Below are positions 21,091 through 33,068 of a DNA stretch of 64,000 bases, piece after piece. The notes beneath the pieces are model-generated. The model had not been told where the DNA came from. It searched no databases and was given only the letters and a program-made list of their open reading frames with translations. The translations under genes were made by a program, and so were the position numbers. Each line of letters starts with the position of its first letter. Position 1 is the first letter of the stretch. Source of the stretch: Boesenbergia rotunda (taxonomy: Eukaryota > Streptophyta > Magnoliopsida > Zingiberales > Zingiberaceae); contig JAGFNQ010000297.1 of the NCBI GenBank assembly GCA_024364735.1, positions 775,191 through 839,190 on the forward strand. Reading direction: 5' to 3'.

Positions 21091-22095
21091 TAATTCAAAT
21101 TTCACTGTCAGACGTGGTCAGAGCGTCTGATCGTATCTGATTTGCTGATGTATATTTGATATGCTGCTTGATTCACTGCTCTAATGCTCTGATTGAGTTT
21201 CAGGTGACAGGGGAGGATTCAAACACTCAAGGAGAAGTCAGAGAGTGCTTTCCTCGGAGCAGGTTTGTCCCTTTCTCATCTCAGGTTGCAACGGCGAGCT
21301 GCAGACTGGAGCTGAGGCTGGAGCTTGACTGAGGGGAGCTCAGTGAGTCCAGAGATAGCTCAGTAGAGGCTGGCGTTGGCAGATGAGTAGCTGGGAGCTA
21401 CAGAGATGTTGTCACTTGTCGCTTGGCGGAGAAACAAAAAGGAACGAGGAACGGAGAGTTTTGAATAACGAAAAAAATGATCGATCAGTTTTAGTTTTGG
21501 TGCTCTCGCGTTCCTGTGTTACAAGCTTGCTGTTCTTGAGCTCTTCAATTATTCTAAGCAAGCTGTTGAGAAGCAATCATCATACTTGAGCGCTTGAAGG
21601 AGAAACAAGAGGCTTGGAGTCCGACAGTGGGAAGACACGGGTCTGCGTGAGATCGCCACTGGGTGGAGCTCAGGGAAGCTTGCTGTGTTTTGTCCTTGCT
21701 AAGTGTTTGAGTAAGATCTTTCTTGTTGTTGTTTCTTTGTGCTCATTCTATATCATTATTTGAAACACACTGTGGGGAGGTTTCTCCACCGAGAAGGAGG
21801 TTGCTTCATATCCGGTGTTTACCGGGGCTTGATCTGCCGACGATCAAGGGATCGCCCACCTTAAGGGCACGCCAAGGAGTAGGGGCAAGTTATCCCCGAA
21901 CCTTGTAAAATCTCCTTGTTAGCGATCTTGCTAATCTTGCTAGTTAGGTTTTGATTTGTAGTTTCTGCAAGTTTTGTTTTCCCATACTTTCGCTGTGTTA
22001 CTGATAATCTCAAGTGCAGAAACTTGCTAAGCTTTCGAAGAGAAAGCGATTGGCTATATTCACCCCCCCTCTCTAGCCATCTCGTCCCCAACAAG

Positions 22096-22107
22096 TGGTA
22101 TCAGAGC
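22096..22107 (+). other. Family A PBS (initiator tRNA-Met)
   Basis: TGGTATCAGAGC two bases after LTR 1. Confidence 0.92.
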
Positions 22108-22153
22108 TTGGGGCTCTACTTCAATGGCTTAACATCCGAGAGTTAGCAACGAG

Positions 22154-23788
22154 ATGGCTGGAAGAGAAGGAATGAGCACAAACCAACCTCCATTCTTTGA
22201 CGGCACAGATTTTTCATATTGGAAGTCAAGAATGGAGTTTTACTTAAAGACAAACATGAGTTTGTGGTTCACTGTCAAGGAGGGGTTTTCTCTTCCAATG
22301 GATAATGAAGGAAAGGAGCTTGAGTTTCCCAAGTGGTCGGCTGAGCAAATCCGAAAGGGGGAAGCCAATGCCAAAGCCATTGTCACCTTGCAATGTGGAA
22401 TGACCAAGGATCAGTTGGTCAAGGTGGGTCCTTTCACAAGTGCTAAAGATCTATGGAATAAGATTATTGAGCTCCATGAAGGGACTCATGAAACCCGGAC
22501 AGCCAAGAAGGATCTCCTTCTCAACCAACTTCAAAGTCTCACCATGGGAGAAAATGAAACTGTAAGTAAACTCCATGGGCGGTTCAAAGAAGTCTTGAAT
22601 GGTCTACACTCCATAAATGAAAAGGTAGAAAACCGAGACATTGTGAGGTATGTGCTCAATGCTTTCCCTAGGAATGCCTTGTGGTTATCCATGGTGGATG
22701 CCTACAAGGTCTCCAAGGATTTATCTTTTGTCAAGTTAGAAGATCTATTTTGTGAAATGGAACTACATGAGACCTCTAACAAAAGTTCAAAAGAGAAAGG
22801 TATTGCTTTAGTGGCAGGGAACAACAAGAAGAAGAAGAAGGGGAAGAAGAAGGAGAAGGAAGTTGCTTCATCTTCATCCTCATCCGAGTCCGAGGAGGAG
22901 GGCAGCTGGTCTTCTTCCTCCAAGATGGCCAACTTTGTTAGAAGAATGATGAGGAAGAGCCGGCGCCTCAAGGGTAAAGGTAACCCTAGTGAAGTTAAGA
23001 TTGATAAATCTAACATTACTTGTTATGAGTGTAGCAAGAAAGGGCATTACAAGGATGAATGTCCAAAGTTAAAGAAGAAGGATAAATCAAAGAAGAAAAG
23101 GAAGGCCTTGAGGGCCACATGGGATGATTCGTCCTCTAGTTCATCCGAAGAGGAGGAGGAGTACACTCATCACCGTGCCCTCATGGCCATAGAGGATTCA
23201 AATGAAGAGGAGAGTGGAGATGAATCAAGCTCCTCAACCGCGCCTTCATCATCTTCGGATGATGAAGAGGTAATTTCTCCCGAGCTAGATAAGTGCTATA
23301 GAACCATTGCATGTCTAGCTAGATTGCTTAAAAAATCCCAGAACAAAGTTAAATTGTTGAAATTGGAAGTAGAAGAATTGAAATCCTCTAGGGTGGAGGA
23401 TATTAATGATTTTCATGAAAAATCCTCAATGGATGAGAATCTTGATAATTTGCATGTTAAAAATCTTGAGGATGAAAATAAGGGCTTGAAGGGTGAAATT
23501 GAAAACCTCAAGAATATTCTTGAGAAATTTTCAACAAGCTCCAAATCCCTAGATATGATCTTAAACTCACAAAAGGCGGTTTATAACAAGGCCGGTATAG
23601 GTTACCGACCTAAAGAACCCACTTTTGTGTCCTTGATGTCAAGAACCCAATTTAGATCATCAAATGATTCTAGGGTTCAAAAAGTCAAAAAGAAAATGAC
23701 TAAGGCATGGGTGCCTAAGTCTTTCATTGTAGATGCCTTAGGTCCCAAAATTTGGGTACCTAAAACCTCAATATTTAGAATTGTATAA
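22154..23788 (+). CDS. gag: SIRE-type Gag, family A copy 1 (544 aa)
   Basis: ATG 47 nt after the PBS, with no interruption. N-terminal capsid-like region (PPFFDGTDFSYWKSRMEFYLKT, then DLWNKIIELHEGT), basic KKKKKGKKKEK tract, Ser/Glu tract, arginine-rich linker, CCHC knuckle CYECSKKGHYKDEC (about residues 293-306), acidic Ser-rich stretch, coiled coil, and a C-terminus with KAWVPKSFIVDALGPKIWVP. In autonomous SIRE elements a comparable KAWVPK segment leads into protease. Here the frame stops at once and no pol follows. Gag is expected to package its own RNA if pol is supplied by a relative. Confidence 0.92.
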   Translation: MAGREGMSTNQPPFFDGTDFSYWKSRMEFYLKTNMSLWFTVKEGFSLPMDNEGKELEFPKWSAEQIRKGEANAKAIVTLQCGMTKDQLVKVGPFTSAKDLWNKIIELHEGTHETRTAKKDLLLNQLQSLTMGENETVSKLHGRFKEVLNGLHSINEKVENRDIVRYVLNAFPRNALWLSMVDAYKVSKDLSFVKLEDLFCEMELHETSNKSSKEKGIALVAGNNKKKKKGKKKEKEVASSSSSSESEEEGSWSSSSKMANFVRRMMRKSRRLKGKGNPSEVKIDKSNITCYECSKKGHYKDECPKLKKKDKSKKKRKALRATWDDSSSSSSEEEEEYTHHRALMAIEDSNEEESGDESSSSTAPSSSSDDEEVISPELDKCYRTIACLARLLKKSQNKVKLLKLEVEELKSSRVEDINDFHEKSSMDENLDNLHVKNLEDENKGLKGEIENLKNILEKFSTSSKSLDMILNSQKAVYNKAGIGYRPKEPTFVSLMSRTQFRSSNDSRVQKVKKKMTKAWVPKSFIVDALGPKIWVPKTSIFRIV

Positions 23789-25696
23789 GCATTAATTGAG
23801 GGGGAGCATCTATCAACATGGGTTGTTGATAAGTGGTGCTCCAAATCCAAGGCTAAGGTTATACTAGTTTCAAAATAAGTCAACAAGCCTTGGAAATTGT
23901 TTTTATATATTACATGAAGGGTTTAGATTCACACATAATTTGCTCGTGCCATGAATTTCTTAGATTAATTGGTTTTGTTGTTGCAATTTATATTTGTCTG
24001 CATGTTATATGCCTTATCTCAAGGAACACAATTGCATATATGGTATACAATATCAATACATGATGAGGCATCAATAGACAAAGACATGAGCTCAAGGTTT
24101 AGACTTAGATTTTGCTTAAGGTATTTTGTTTGGTAAACATGATCAAGTATGCCATGATTTTCTTATGTGTGTCATAGAACATGGATCCATGCTAATTTTG
24201 GTTAAGAACAAGTATGGACACACTAGTGAGTACTAACTCGAAAATCACTATGAAAATCTCACAATACATGATTAGACAAAGAACATGAGCTTAAGGTCTA
24301 GGGTTAATGCTTTCTTTGTATCAAACTTAAACTTCATGACTTGTTTGATTTCCCATTGATCATGCTCTGACACAAATCATGACATATATTTTGATTAAGG
24401 AAATCCTTAGAATCAAATGTATTACCTCTATGCTTTGACACAAATCATGTTGATCACTTTGGAAAATGATTTTTTAAAAGATACCCTTTAGGATCAAACG
24501 GATTACACCTGATTGTGTTAGGATTTGGGAATGGCTAAGAATTAAAACAAACCTGATTTCAGGATTTCTGAAATCGGTTTCTGAAATCTGGAAATCAGAA
24601 AACATCCTGTGCCGAACCTGATCGGTCCACCGACCGATCAGGGATCCCTCTGATCGGTCCGATGACCGATCAGACCAACTCTGATCAAGGAACTCCCAGA
24701 TCGTTCCAAATTGATCCAAAACCTCCTCAAACCAATCAATTTTCATCGAATTGTATCAGATTACTGATCATACTGATACACACAAATCTGATACAAACCT
24801 AGTACTTAATAGTGATTTGATTCAAACCTATGTTGGAATGTTCAAATTCATAAGAAAGGGTTTGTTGAGTCATGACTCTTGTTCTTAATGTCGTATTTCG
24901 GAATTGTTTCTGAAATATCGAATATTAATAGAGTCTACTTCACTGTTACGGAATGCTAATTGTCAATGCAGTCTGATCAGGAACGTATCAGAGGTTCAGA
25001 AATTTTTCTGAAATCTGATCGCTCCCCAGACTAATCAAAATATTTCTGTATCCAGTAATCAACAGACCTGGTTAGTCACGGAGACCGATCAGGACCTTGT
25101 TTCAGATACAGATGCATTCCTTACTCGTCCTGTGAAGCATATACGTATTTGACCATGATATACTTCTGTATATGTCTTCACATGGAAGTCCAAGTGTTAA
25201 TGCAGTCCGATCTTGAACGAATCAGAATTACAGAAATTTTTCTGAAAATTGATCGTTCATAGTTAAATCAGAAATTGTTCTGTATCGATCATCAGTCTAA
25301 TGGAACTGCGATAATTATTGCCATATGATGCATATACATTGTTGCCATGATACATCTATGGTATATGCCTCTCATATGCAATTCAAAAATCATCCTTTGA
25401 CTTACTTGTCATATGAAACATATACATGCTTGACCATGATATTATTCTGTATATGTTTTCATGTGCGATTCAAAAAATTATCCTTTGATTATTCTGGGTT
25501 TGGGGAGAGACCCTTGGATGAGGGGGAGTTTGATGTTTAAACTTAATAACCATACCCTTTTCGATGTTTGACAAAGGGGGAGAAAATGGCTGATTAAGTT
25601 TATGGTTATTATAGGGGGAGGATCATGATTCCCTTATGAGAATTGAACGGATTTCAATTGATTGATACCTAAACTTAAATCGGGTTGTCAAACAAC
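23789..25696 (+). other. Family A conserved non-coding tail, copy 1
   Basis: 1.9 kb, AT-rich, no ORF. It holds two GATCGGTC-type palindromes (24620-24680), TCAGAAATTTTTCTGA-type palindromes (about 25006, 25230) and TGATAC/GTATCAG words. Nearly the same sequence occurs at 29064-30974, and clearly related blocks occur in the family B tail, including the stretch around 24850-24895. Confidence 0.75.
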
Positions 25697-25710
25697 AAAA
25701 AGGGGGAGAT
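25697..25710 (+). other. Family A polypurine tract 1
   Basis: AAAAAGGGGGAGAT directly before LTR 2. Confidence 0.88.
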
Positions 25711-27745
25711 TGTTGATGCAGTCTGGCCCGGTTGTTGTTTTGGTGTTTGACAATGATTTAAATTTGGTTGAGTGAATTTGGGTTAAAGTCCTGGTCGGGG
25801 ACTGGGCATGAAACCCTGGTGAGTGAAGCCAGGTCCTAGCTTGTGAAGCTAGGTTAAAATCCCGATGAGTGAAGCCGGGTCCTGGTGAGTGAAGCCAGGT
25901 GATGGAAATCCCGGTGAGTGAAGCCGGGTCCTGGTAAGTGAAGCCAAGTGATTGAAAATCCCGGTGAGTGAAGCCGGGCCCTGGTGAGTGAAGCCAGGTG
26001 TTGGAAATCCCGGTGAGTGAAGCCGGGTCCTGGTGAGTGAAGCCAGGTGATTGGAAATCCCGGTGAGTGAAGCCGGGTCCTGGTGAGTGAAGCCAGGTGT
26101 TGGAAATCCTGGTGAGTGAAGCCGGGTCCTGGTGAGTGAAGCCAGGTGGTGAAAAGTCCTAATTCGGAAGGTTGGGTGAAAAGTCCTAACTTGGAGGGTT
26201 AGGTGCAAATTCCCAACTTGGAGAGTTAGATGGAAAAATCCTTAGCTTGGAGGGCTAAGGTGGATGAATTCCTAGCTTGGAGGGCTAGGGTTGAGTCACT
26301 GGATCGGTCTGGTGACCGATCAGGGACATTGGCAGGCTGCTCCTTAGTGGATCGGTCTGGTGACCGATCCAGCTATGTCTGATCGGACTGGTGACCGATC
26401 AGGGAGCGCACAGTGAGATTGGGAATCTACTGTGTGGCTCCTGATCGGTCTGGTGACCGATCAGGGAGCAAACGGTGAGTGAGTTCCCTTGCTTATCAAA
26501 GTCTTGGATCGGTCCGGTGACCGATCAGGGATCTTGGATCTGATTAAAAAGTAACTGTTCATCTGCCTTGATCGGTCTGGGTGACCGATCAAGATCCATT
26601 CTGATCGGTCTGGTGACCGATCAGGCTTAACCCTGATCGGTCTGGTGACCGATCAGGAGTGTATAGATGCGAGAGCTGGGAATCCCAGCGAAGCAGTGGA
26701 TCGGTCTGGTGACCGATCCACACACCCTGGATCGGTCCGGTGACCGATCACTTTAATTCAAATTTCACTTTCAGACGTGGTCAGAGCGTCTGATCGTATC
26801 TGATTTGCTGATGTATATTTGATATGTTTCTTGATTCACTGCTCTAATGCTCTGATTGAGTTTCAGGTGATAGGGGAGGATTCAAACACTCAAGGAGAAG
26901 TCAGAGAGTGCTTTCATTGGAGCAGGTTTGTCCCTTTCTCATCTCAGGTTGCAACGGCGAGCTGCAGACTGGAGCTGAGGCTGGAGCTTGACTGAGGGGA
27001 GCTCAGTGAGTCCAGAGATAGCTCAGTAGAGGCTGGCGTTGGCAGATGAGTAGCTGGGAGCTACAGAGATGTTGTCACTTGTCGCTTGGCGGAGAAACAA
27101 AAAGGAACGAGGAACGGAGAGTTTTGAATAACGAAAAAAACGATCGATCAGTTTTAGTTTTGGTGCTCTCGCGTTCCTGTGTTACAAGCTTGCTGTTCTT
27201 GAGCTCTTCAATTATTCTAAGCAAGCTGTTGAGAAGCAATCATCATACTTGAGCGCTTGAAGGAGAAACAAGAGGCTTGGAGTCCGACAGTGGGAAGACA
27301 CGGGTCTGCGTGAGATCGCCACTGGGTGGAGCTCAGGGAAGCTTGCTGTGTTTTGTCCTTGCTAAGTGTTTGAGTAAGATCTTTCTTGTTGTTGTTTCTT
27401 TGTGCTCATTCTATATCATTATTTGAAACACACTATGGGGAGGTTTCTCCACTGAGAAGGAGGTTGCTTCATATCCGGTGTTTACCGGGGCTTGATCTGC
27501 CGACGATCAAGGGATCGCCCACCTTAAGGGCACGCCAAGGAGTAGGGGCAAGTTATCCCCGAACCTTGTAAAATCTCCTTGTTAGCGATCTTGCTAATCT
27601 TGCTAGTTAGGTTTTGATTTGTAGTTTCTGCAAGTTTTGTTTTCCCATACTTCCACTGTGCTACTGATAATCTCAAGTGCAGAAACATGCTAAGCTTTCG
27701 AAGAGAAAGAGATTGACTATATTCACCCCCCCTCTCTAGCCATCT
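25711..27745 (+). repeat. Family A LTR 2
   Basis: Very close to LTR 1 in order and sequence. It breaks at CTAGCCATCT immediately before the N, about 12 bases short of the expected end. Confidence 0.88.
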
Positions 27746-27746
27746 N
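27746..27746. other. Single N, probable assembly gap
   Basis: LTR 2 stops just short of its end and sequence resumes in the middle of gag. A PBS, leader and about 320 nt of gag that should lie between are missing. Confidence 0.8.
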
Positions 27747-29063
27747 CATGAGGGCACCCGGGACTCAAGGATTGCCAAGAGAGACCTCCTTCTCAGTCAA
27801 CTACAGAATTTGACAATGGGAGAAAGTGACACTGTAAGTATGCTTCATAGTAAAATCAAAGAAATCCTCAATGGTCTACACTCCATAAATGAGAAGGTAG
27901 AGAACCGAGATCTTATTAGGTATGTTCTCAAAGCTTTTCCTAGGAATGCTTTGTGGTCATCCATGGTGGATGCCTACAAAGTCTCCAAGGATTTATCTTT
28001 TGTCAAGTTAGAAGATCTATTTTGTGAAATGGAACTACATGAGATCTCTAACAAAAGTTCAAAAGAGAAAGGTATTGCTTTAGTGTCAGGGAACAACAAG
28101 AAGAAGAAGAAGGGGAAGAAGAAGGAGAAGGAAGTTGCTTCATCTTCATCCTCATCCGAGTCCGAGGAGGAGGGCAGCTGGTCTTCTTCCTCCAAGATGA
28201 CCAACTTTGTTAGAAGAATGATGAGGAAGAGCCGGCGCCTCAAGGGTAAAGGTAACCCTAGTGAAGTTAAGATTGATAAATCTAACATTACTTGTTATGA
28301 GTGTAGCAAGAAAGGGCATTACAAGGATGAATGTCCAAAGTTAAAGAAGAAGAAGGATAAATCAAAGAAGAAAAGGAAGGCCTTGTGGGCCACATGGGAT
28401 GATTCGTCCTCTAGTTCATCCGAAGAGGAGGAGGAGTACACTCATCACCGTGCCCTCATGGCCATAGAGGATTCAAATGAAGAGGAGAGTGGAGATGAAT
28501 CAAGCTCCTCAACCGCGCCTTCATCATCTTCGGATGATGAAGAGGTAATTTCTCCCGAGCTAGATAAGTGCTATAGAACCATTGCATGTCTAGCTAGATT
28601 GCTTAAAAAATCCAAGAACAAAGTTAAATTGTTGAAATTGGAAGTAGAAGAATTGAAATCCTCTAGGGTGGAGGATATTAATGATTTTCATGAAAAATCC
28701 TCAATGGATGAGAATCTTGATAATTTGCATGTTAAAAATCTTGATGATGAAAATAAGGGCTTGAAGGGTGAAATTGAAAACCTCAAGAATATTCTTGAGA
28801 AATTTTCAACAAGCTCCAAAACCCTAGATATGATCTTAAACTCACAAAAGGCGGTTTATAACAAGGCCGGTATAGGTTACCGACCTAAAGAACCCACTTT
28901 TGTGTCCTTGATGTCAAGAACCCAATTTAGATCATCAAATGATTCTAGGGTTCAAAAAGTCAAAAAGAAAATGGCTAAGGCATGGGTGCCTAAGTCTTTC
29001 ATTGTAGATGCCTTAGGTCCCAAAATTTGGGTACCTAAAACCTCAATATTTAGAATTGTATAA
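27747..29063 (+). pseudogene. gag: Family A Gag, copy 2, N-terminus missing
   Basis: The frame is open from the gap (HEGTRDSRIAKRDLL) to the same stop as copy 1, with the CCHC knuckle CYECSKKGHYKDEC and the KAWVPK C-terminus. The first part, up to about the ELHEGT motif, is closer to the family B Gag, while the rest is almost identical to copy 1. The missing N-terminus may be an assembly loss rather than a real truncation. Confidence 0.82.
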
Positions 29064-30974
29064 GCATTAATTGAGGGGGAGCATCTATCAACATGGGTTA
29101 TTGATAAGTGGTGCTCCAAACCCAAGGCTAAGGTTATACTAGTTTCAAAATAAGTCAACAAGCCTTGGAAATTGTTTTTATATATTACATGAAGGGTTTA
29201 GATTCACACATAATTTGCTCTTGCCATGAATTGCTCAGATTAATTGGTTTTGTTGTTGCAATTTATATTTGTCTGCAAGTTATATGCCTTATCTCAAGGA
29301 ACACAATTGCATATATGGTATACAATATCAATACATGATGAGGCATCAATAGACAAAGACATAAGCTCAAGGTTTAGACTTAAATTTTGCTTAAGGTATT
29401 TTGTTTGGTAAACATGATCAAGTATACCATGATTTTCTTATGTGTGTCATAGAACATGGATCCATGCTAATTTTGGTTAAGAACAAGTATGGACACACTA
29501 GTTAGTACTAACTCGAAAATCACTATGAAAATCTCACAATACATGATTAGACAAAGAACATGAGCTTAAGGTCTAGGGTTAATACTTTCTTTGTATCAAA
29601 CTTAAACTTCATGACTTGTTTGATTTCCCATTGATCATGCTCTGACACAAATCATGACATATATTTTGATTAAGGGAATCCTTAGAATCAAATGTATTAC
29701 CTCTATGCTTTGACACAAATCATGTTGATCACTTTGGAAAATGATTTTTTTTTTAAAGATACCCTTTAGGATCAAACGGATTACACCTGATTGTGTTAGG
29801 GTTTGGGAATGGCTAAGAATTAAAACAAACCTGATTTCAGGATTTCTGAAATCGGTTTCTGAAATCTGGAAATCAGAAAACATCCAGTGCCGAACCTGAT
29901 CGGTCCACCGATCGATCAGGGAACCCTCTGATCGGTCCGATGACCGATCAGACCAACTCTGATCAAGAAACTCCCAGATCGTTCCAAATTGATCCAAAAC
30001 CTCCTCAAACCAATCAATTTTCATCGAATTGTATCAGATTACTGATCATACTGATACACACAAATCTGATACAAACCTAGTACTTAATAGTGATTTGATA
30101 CAAACCTATGTTGGAATGTTCAAATTCATAAGAAAGGGTTTGTTGAGTCATGACTCTTGTTCTTAATGTCGTATTTCGGAATTATTTCTGAAATATCGAA
30201 TATTAATAGAGTCTACTTCACTGTTACAGAATGCAAATTGTCAATGCAGTCTGATCAGGAACGTATCAGAGGTTCAGAAATTTTTCTGAAATCTGATTGC
30301 TCCTCAGACTAATCAAAATATTTCTGTATCCAGTAATCAACAGACCTGGTTAGTCACGGAGACCGATCAGGACCTTGTTTCAGATACAGATGCATTCCTT
30401 GCTCGTCCTGTGAAGCATATACGTATTTGACCATGATATACTTCTGTATATGTCTTCACATGGAAGTCCAAGTGTGAATGCAGTCCGATCTTGAACAAAT
30501 CAGAATTACAGAAATTTTTCTGAAAATTGATCGTTCATAGTTAAATCCGAAATTTTTCTGTATCGATCATCAGTCTAATGGAACTGCGATAATTATTGTC
30601 ATATGATGGATATACATTGTTGCCATGATACATCTATGGTATATGCCTCTCATATGCAATTCAAAAATCATCCTTTGACTTACTTGTCATATGAAACATA
30701 TACATGCTTGACCATGATATTATTCTATATATGTTTTCATGTGCGATTCAAAAGATTATCCTTTGATTATTCTGGGTTTGGGGAGAGACCCTTGGTTGAG
30801 GGGGAGTTTGATGTTTAAACTTAATAATCATACCCTTTTCGATGTTTGACAAAGGGGGAGAAAATGGCTGATTAAGTTTATGGGTATTATAGGGGGAGGA
30901 TCATGATTCCCTTATGAGAATTGAACAGACTTCAATTGATTGATACCTAAACTTAAATCGGGTTGTCAAACAAC
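29064..30974 (+). other. Family A conserved non-coding tail, copy 2
   Basis: Nearly the same as 23789-25696, including the palindromes. No coding sequence is supported. Confidence 0.75.
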
Positions 30975-30988
30975 AAAAAGGGGGAGAT
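30975..30988 (+). other. Family A polypurine tract 2
   Basis: AAAAAGGGGGAGAT directly before LTR 3. Confidence 0.88.
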
Positions 30989-33068
30989 TGTTGATGCAGT
31001 CTGGCCCGGTTGTTGTTTTGGTGTTTGACAATGATTTAAGTTTGGTTGAGTGAATTTGGGTTAAAGTCCTGGTCGGGGACTGGGCATGAAACCCTGGTGA
31101 GTGAAGCCAGGTCCTAGCTTGTGAAGCTAGGTTGAAATCCCGGTGAGTGAAGTCGTGTCCTGGTGAGTGAAGCCAGGTGATGGAAATCCCGGTGAGTGAA
31201 GCCGGGTCCTGGTGAGTGAAGCCAGGTGATGGAAATCCCGGTGAGTGAAGCCGGGTCCTGGTGAGTGAAGCCAGGTGATTGGAAATCCCGGTGAGTGAAG
31301 CCGGGTCCTGGTGAGTGAAGCCAGGTGTTGGAAATCCCGGTGAGTGAAGCCGGGTCCTGGTGAGTGAAGCCAGGTGTTGGAAATCCCGGTGAGTGAAGCC
31401 GGGTCCTGGTGAGTGAAGCCAGGTATTGGTGAAAAGTCCTAATTCGGAAGGGTTGGGTGAAAAGTCCTAGCTTGGAGGGCTAGGTGAAAAGTCCTAACTT
31501 GGAGGGTTAGGTGCAAATTCCCATCCTGGAGAATTAGGTGAAAAGTCCTGGCTTGGAGGGTCAGGTGCCTAGCTTGGAGGGCTAGGTTGGATGAAGTTCT
31601 AACTCGGAAGGGTTGGGTGAAAAGTCCTAGCTTGGAGGGCTAGGTGAAAAGTCCTAACTTAGAGGGTTAGGTGCAAATTCCCAACTTGGAGAGTTAGATG
31701 GAAAAATCCTTAGCTTGGAAGGCTAGGTCTGCGTCCCTGGATCGGTCTGGTGACCGATCAGGACATTGGCACGCTGCTCCTTAGTGGATCGGTCTGGTGA
31801 CCGATCCAGCTATGTCTGATCGGACTGGTGACCGATCAGGGAGCGCACAGTGAGATTGGGAATCTACTGTGTGGCTCCTGATCGGACCGGTGACCGATCA
31901 GGGAGCAGGCTGCTTCCTTGCTGTCTTGCTTCTGATCGGTCTGGTGACCGATCAGGGAGCAAACGGTGAGTGAGTTCCCTTGCTGATCAAAGTTTTGGAT
32001 CGGTCTGGTGACCGATCAGGGATCTTGGATTTGATTAAAAAGTTACTGTTCATCTGCTCTGAACGGTCTGGATGACTGATCAGGATCCAATCTGATCGGT
32101 CTGGTGACCGATCAGGCTTCACCCTGATCGGTCTGGTGATCGATCAGGAGTGTATAGCTGCGAGAGCTCGGAATCCCGGCAAAGCAGTGGATCGATCTGG
32201 TGATCGATCCACACACCCTGGATCGGTCCGGTGACCGATCACTTTAATTCAAATTCCACTGACAGACGTGGTCAGAGCGTCTGACCGAATCCGATTTGCT
32301 GATGTATGTTGATATGTTGCTTAATCTTCTTCTCTAATGCTCTGATTGAGTTTCAGGTGACAGAGGAAGACTCAAACACTCAAGGAGAAGTCAAGGGAGG
32401 CTTTCCTTGGAGCAGGTTTGGCTGTTTCCTTGTTTCAAGTCTCAACGGCGTCTAGAGAGCAGCTGGCAACTGACGGAGGCTCAGCTGGAGAGGGTCTTCA
32501 GTGGACTGAGTGCTCAGGGAGTCAGGGGGACAGGCTGTGGCTTCAGTGGATGCTGAGGGAGAGCCTGGTGATGGGAGCAGATGCTTAAGACGAGGCTGGA
32601 AGCAGAGGAGCGACAACGGGGGAACAGACAGAAACTTGGGAAGTTTGGCTGGGCTGTGGGTTGTGCTCGCTGTTGCTTTGTGCTTGAGCGTTCTTGTTTC
32701 ATCTTTGTAAGCTTCCCTTCTCGAGTGTCTCGTGTGCTTAATCTTGTATTCATCTACTGAGACAGCTTATGGAGAGGTTACTCCACCGAGAAGGAGGCGC
32801 TTGATATCCGATGTTCACCGGGGCTTGATCTGCCGACGATCAAGGGATCGCCCACCTTACGGGCACGCCAAGGAGTAGGGGTAAGTTATCCCCGAACCTT
32901 GTACATCTCCGTCTTAGCGTTTGTTTGGTTTGCGTTTCTTTCTCTGCTTAGTTTTTGTTCTGCATTTGCTTCCGCTGTCTAACCTTGAAGTGCAGAAGTT
33001 TGGAAAGAAAGCAAGAAATTGTGTCTAGCTAGATTCACCGCCCCTCTCTAGCCATCTCGTTTCCAACA
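30989..33068 (+). repeat. Family A LTR 3
   Basis: 2080 bp. More diverged than LTRs 1 and 2. The hairpin array is enlarged with extra TTGGAGG-loop units (31430-31725), and U5 differs in 32400-32760. It ends TTTCCAACA. Confidence 0.88.

Larger units (their letters stand above)
20048..22093 (+). repeat. Family A LTR 1
   Basis: 2046 bp, TGTTGATGCAG...CCCAACA. It contains a hairpin array (20147-20630), a GATCGGTC/GACCGATC palindrome array (20638-21090) and a structured U5 with the CTTGATC-loop-GATCAAG element near 21830-21850. Confidence 0.92.
20048..33068 (+). mobile_element. Family A gag-only SIRE-like elements, tandem LTR-INT-LTR-INT-LTR array
   Basis: There are three LTRs (20048-22093, 25711-27745, 30989-33068) and two internal regions. 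Each internal region has a gag ORF, a 1.9-kb non-coding tail and PPT AAAAAGGGGGAGAT. No pol is present. The second internal region joins LTR 2 through an N at 27746, losing the LTR end, PBS and about the first quarter of gag. Left flank (Copia LTR) and right flank (X-like LTR piece) do not share a 5-bp duplication (TAGAT vs TCCGG). Confidence 0.85.

Noticed and set aside
22702..23016. 104-codon minus frame, and its twin at 27974-28288
   Set aside because: Antisense of the Lys/Ser/Glu-rich part of gag; composition explains the open frame.
25849..26208. 119-codon minus frame with PGFTHQDPASLTG-like repeats
   Set aside because: It is a by-product of translating the TGAGTGAAG hairpin array; no other evidence for a protein.
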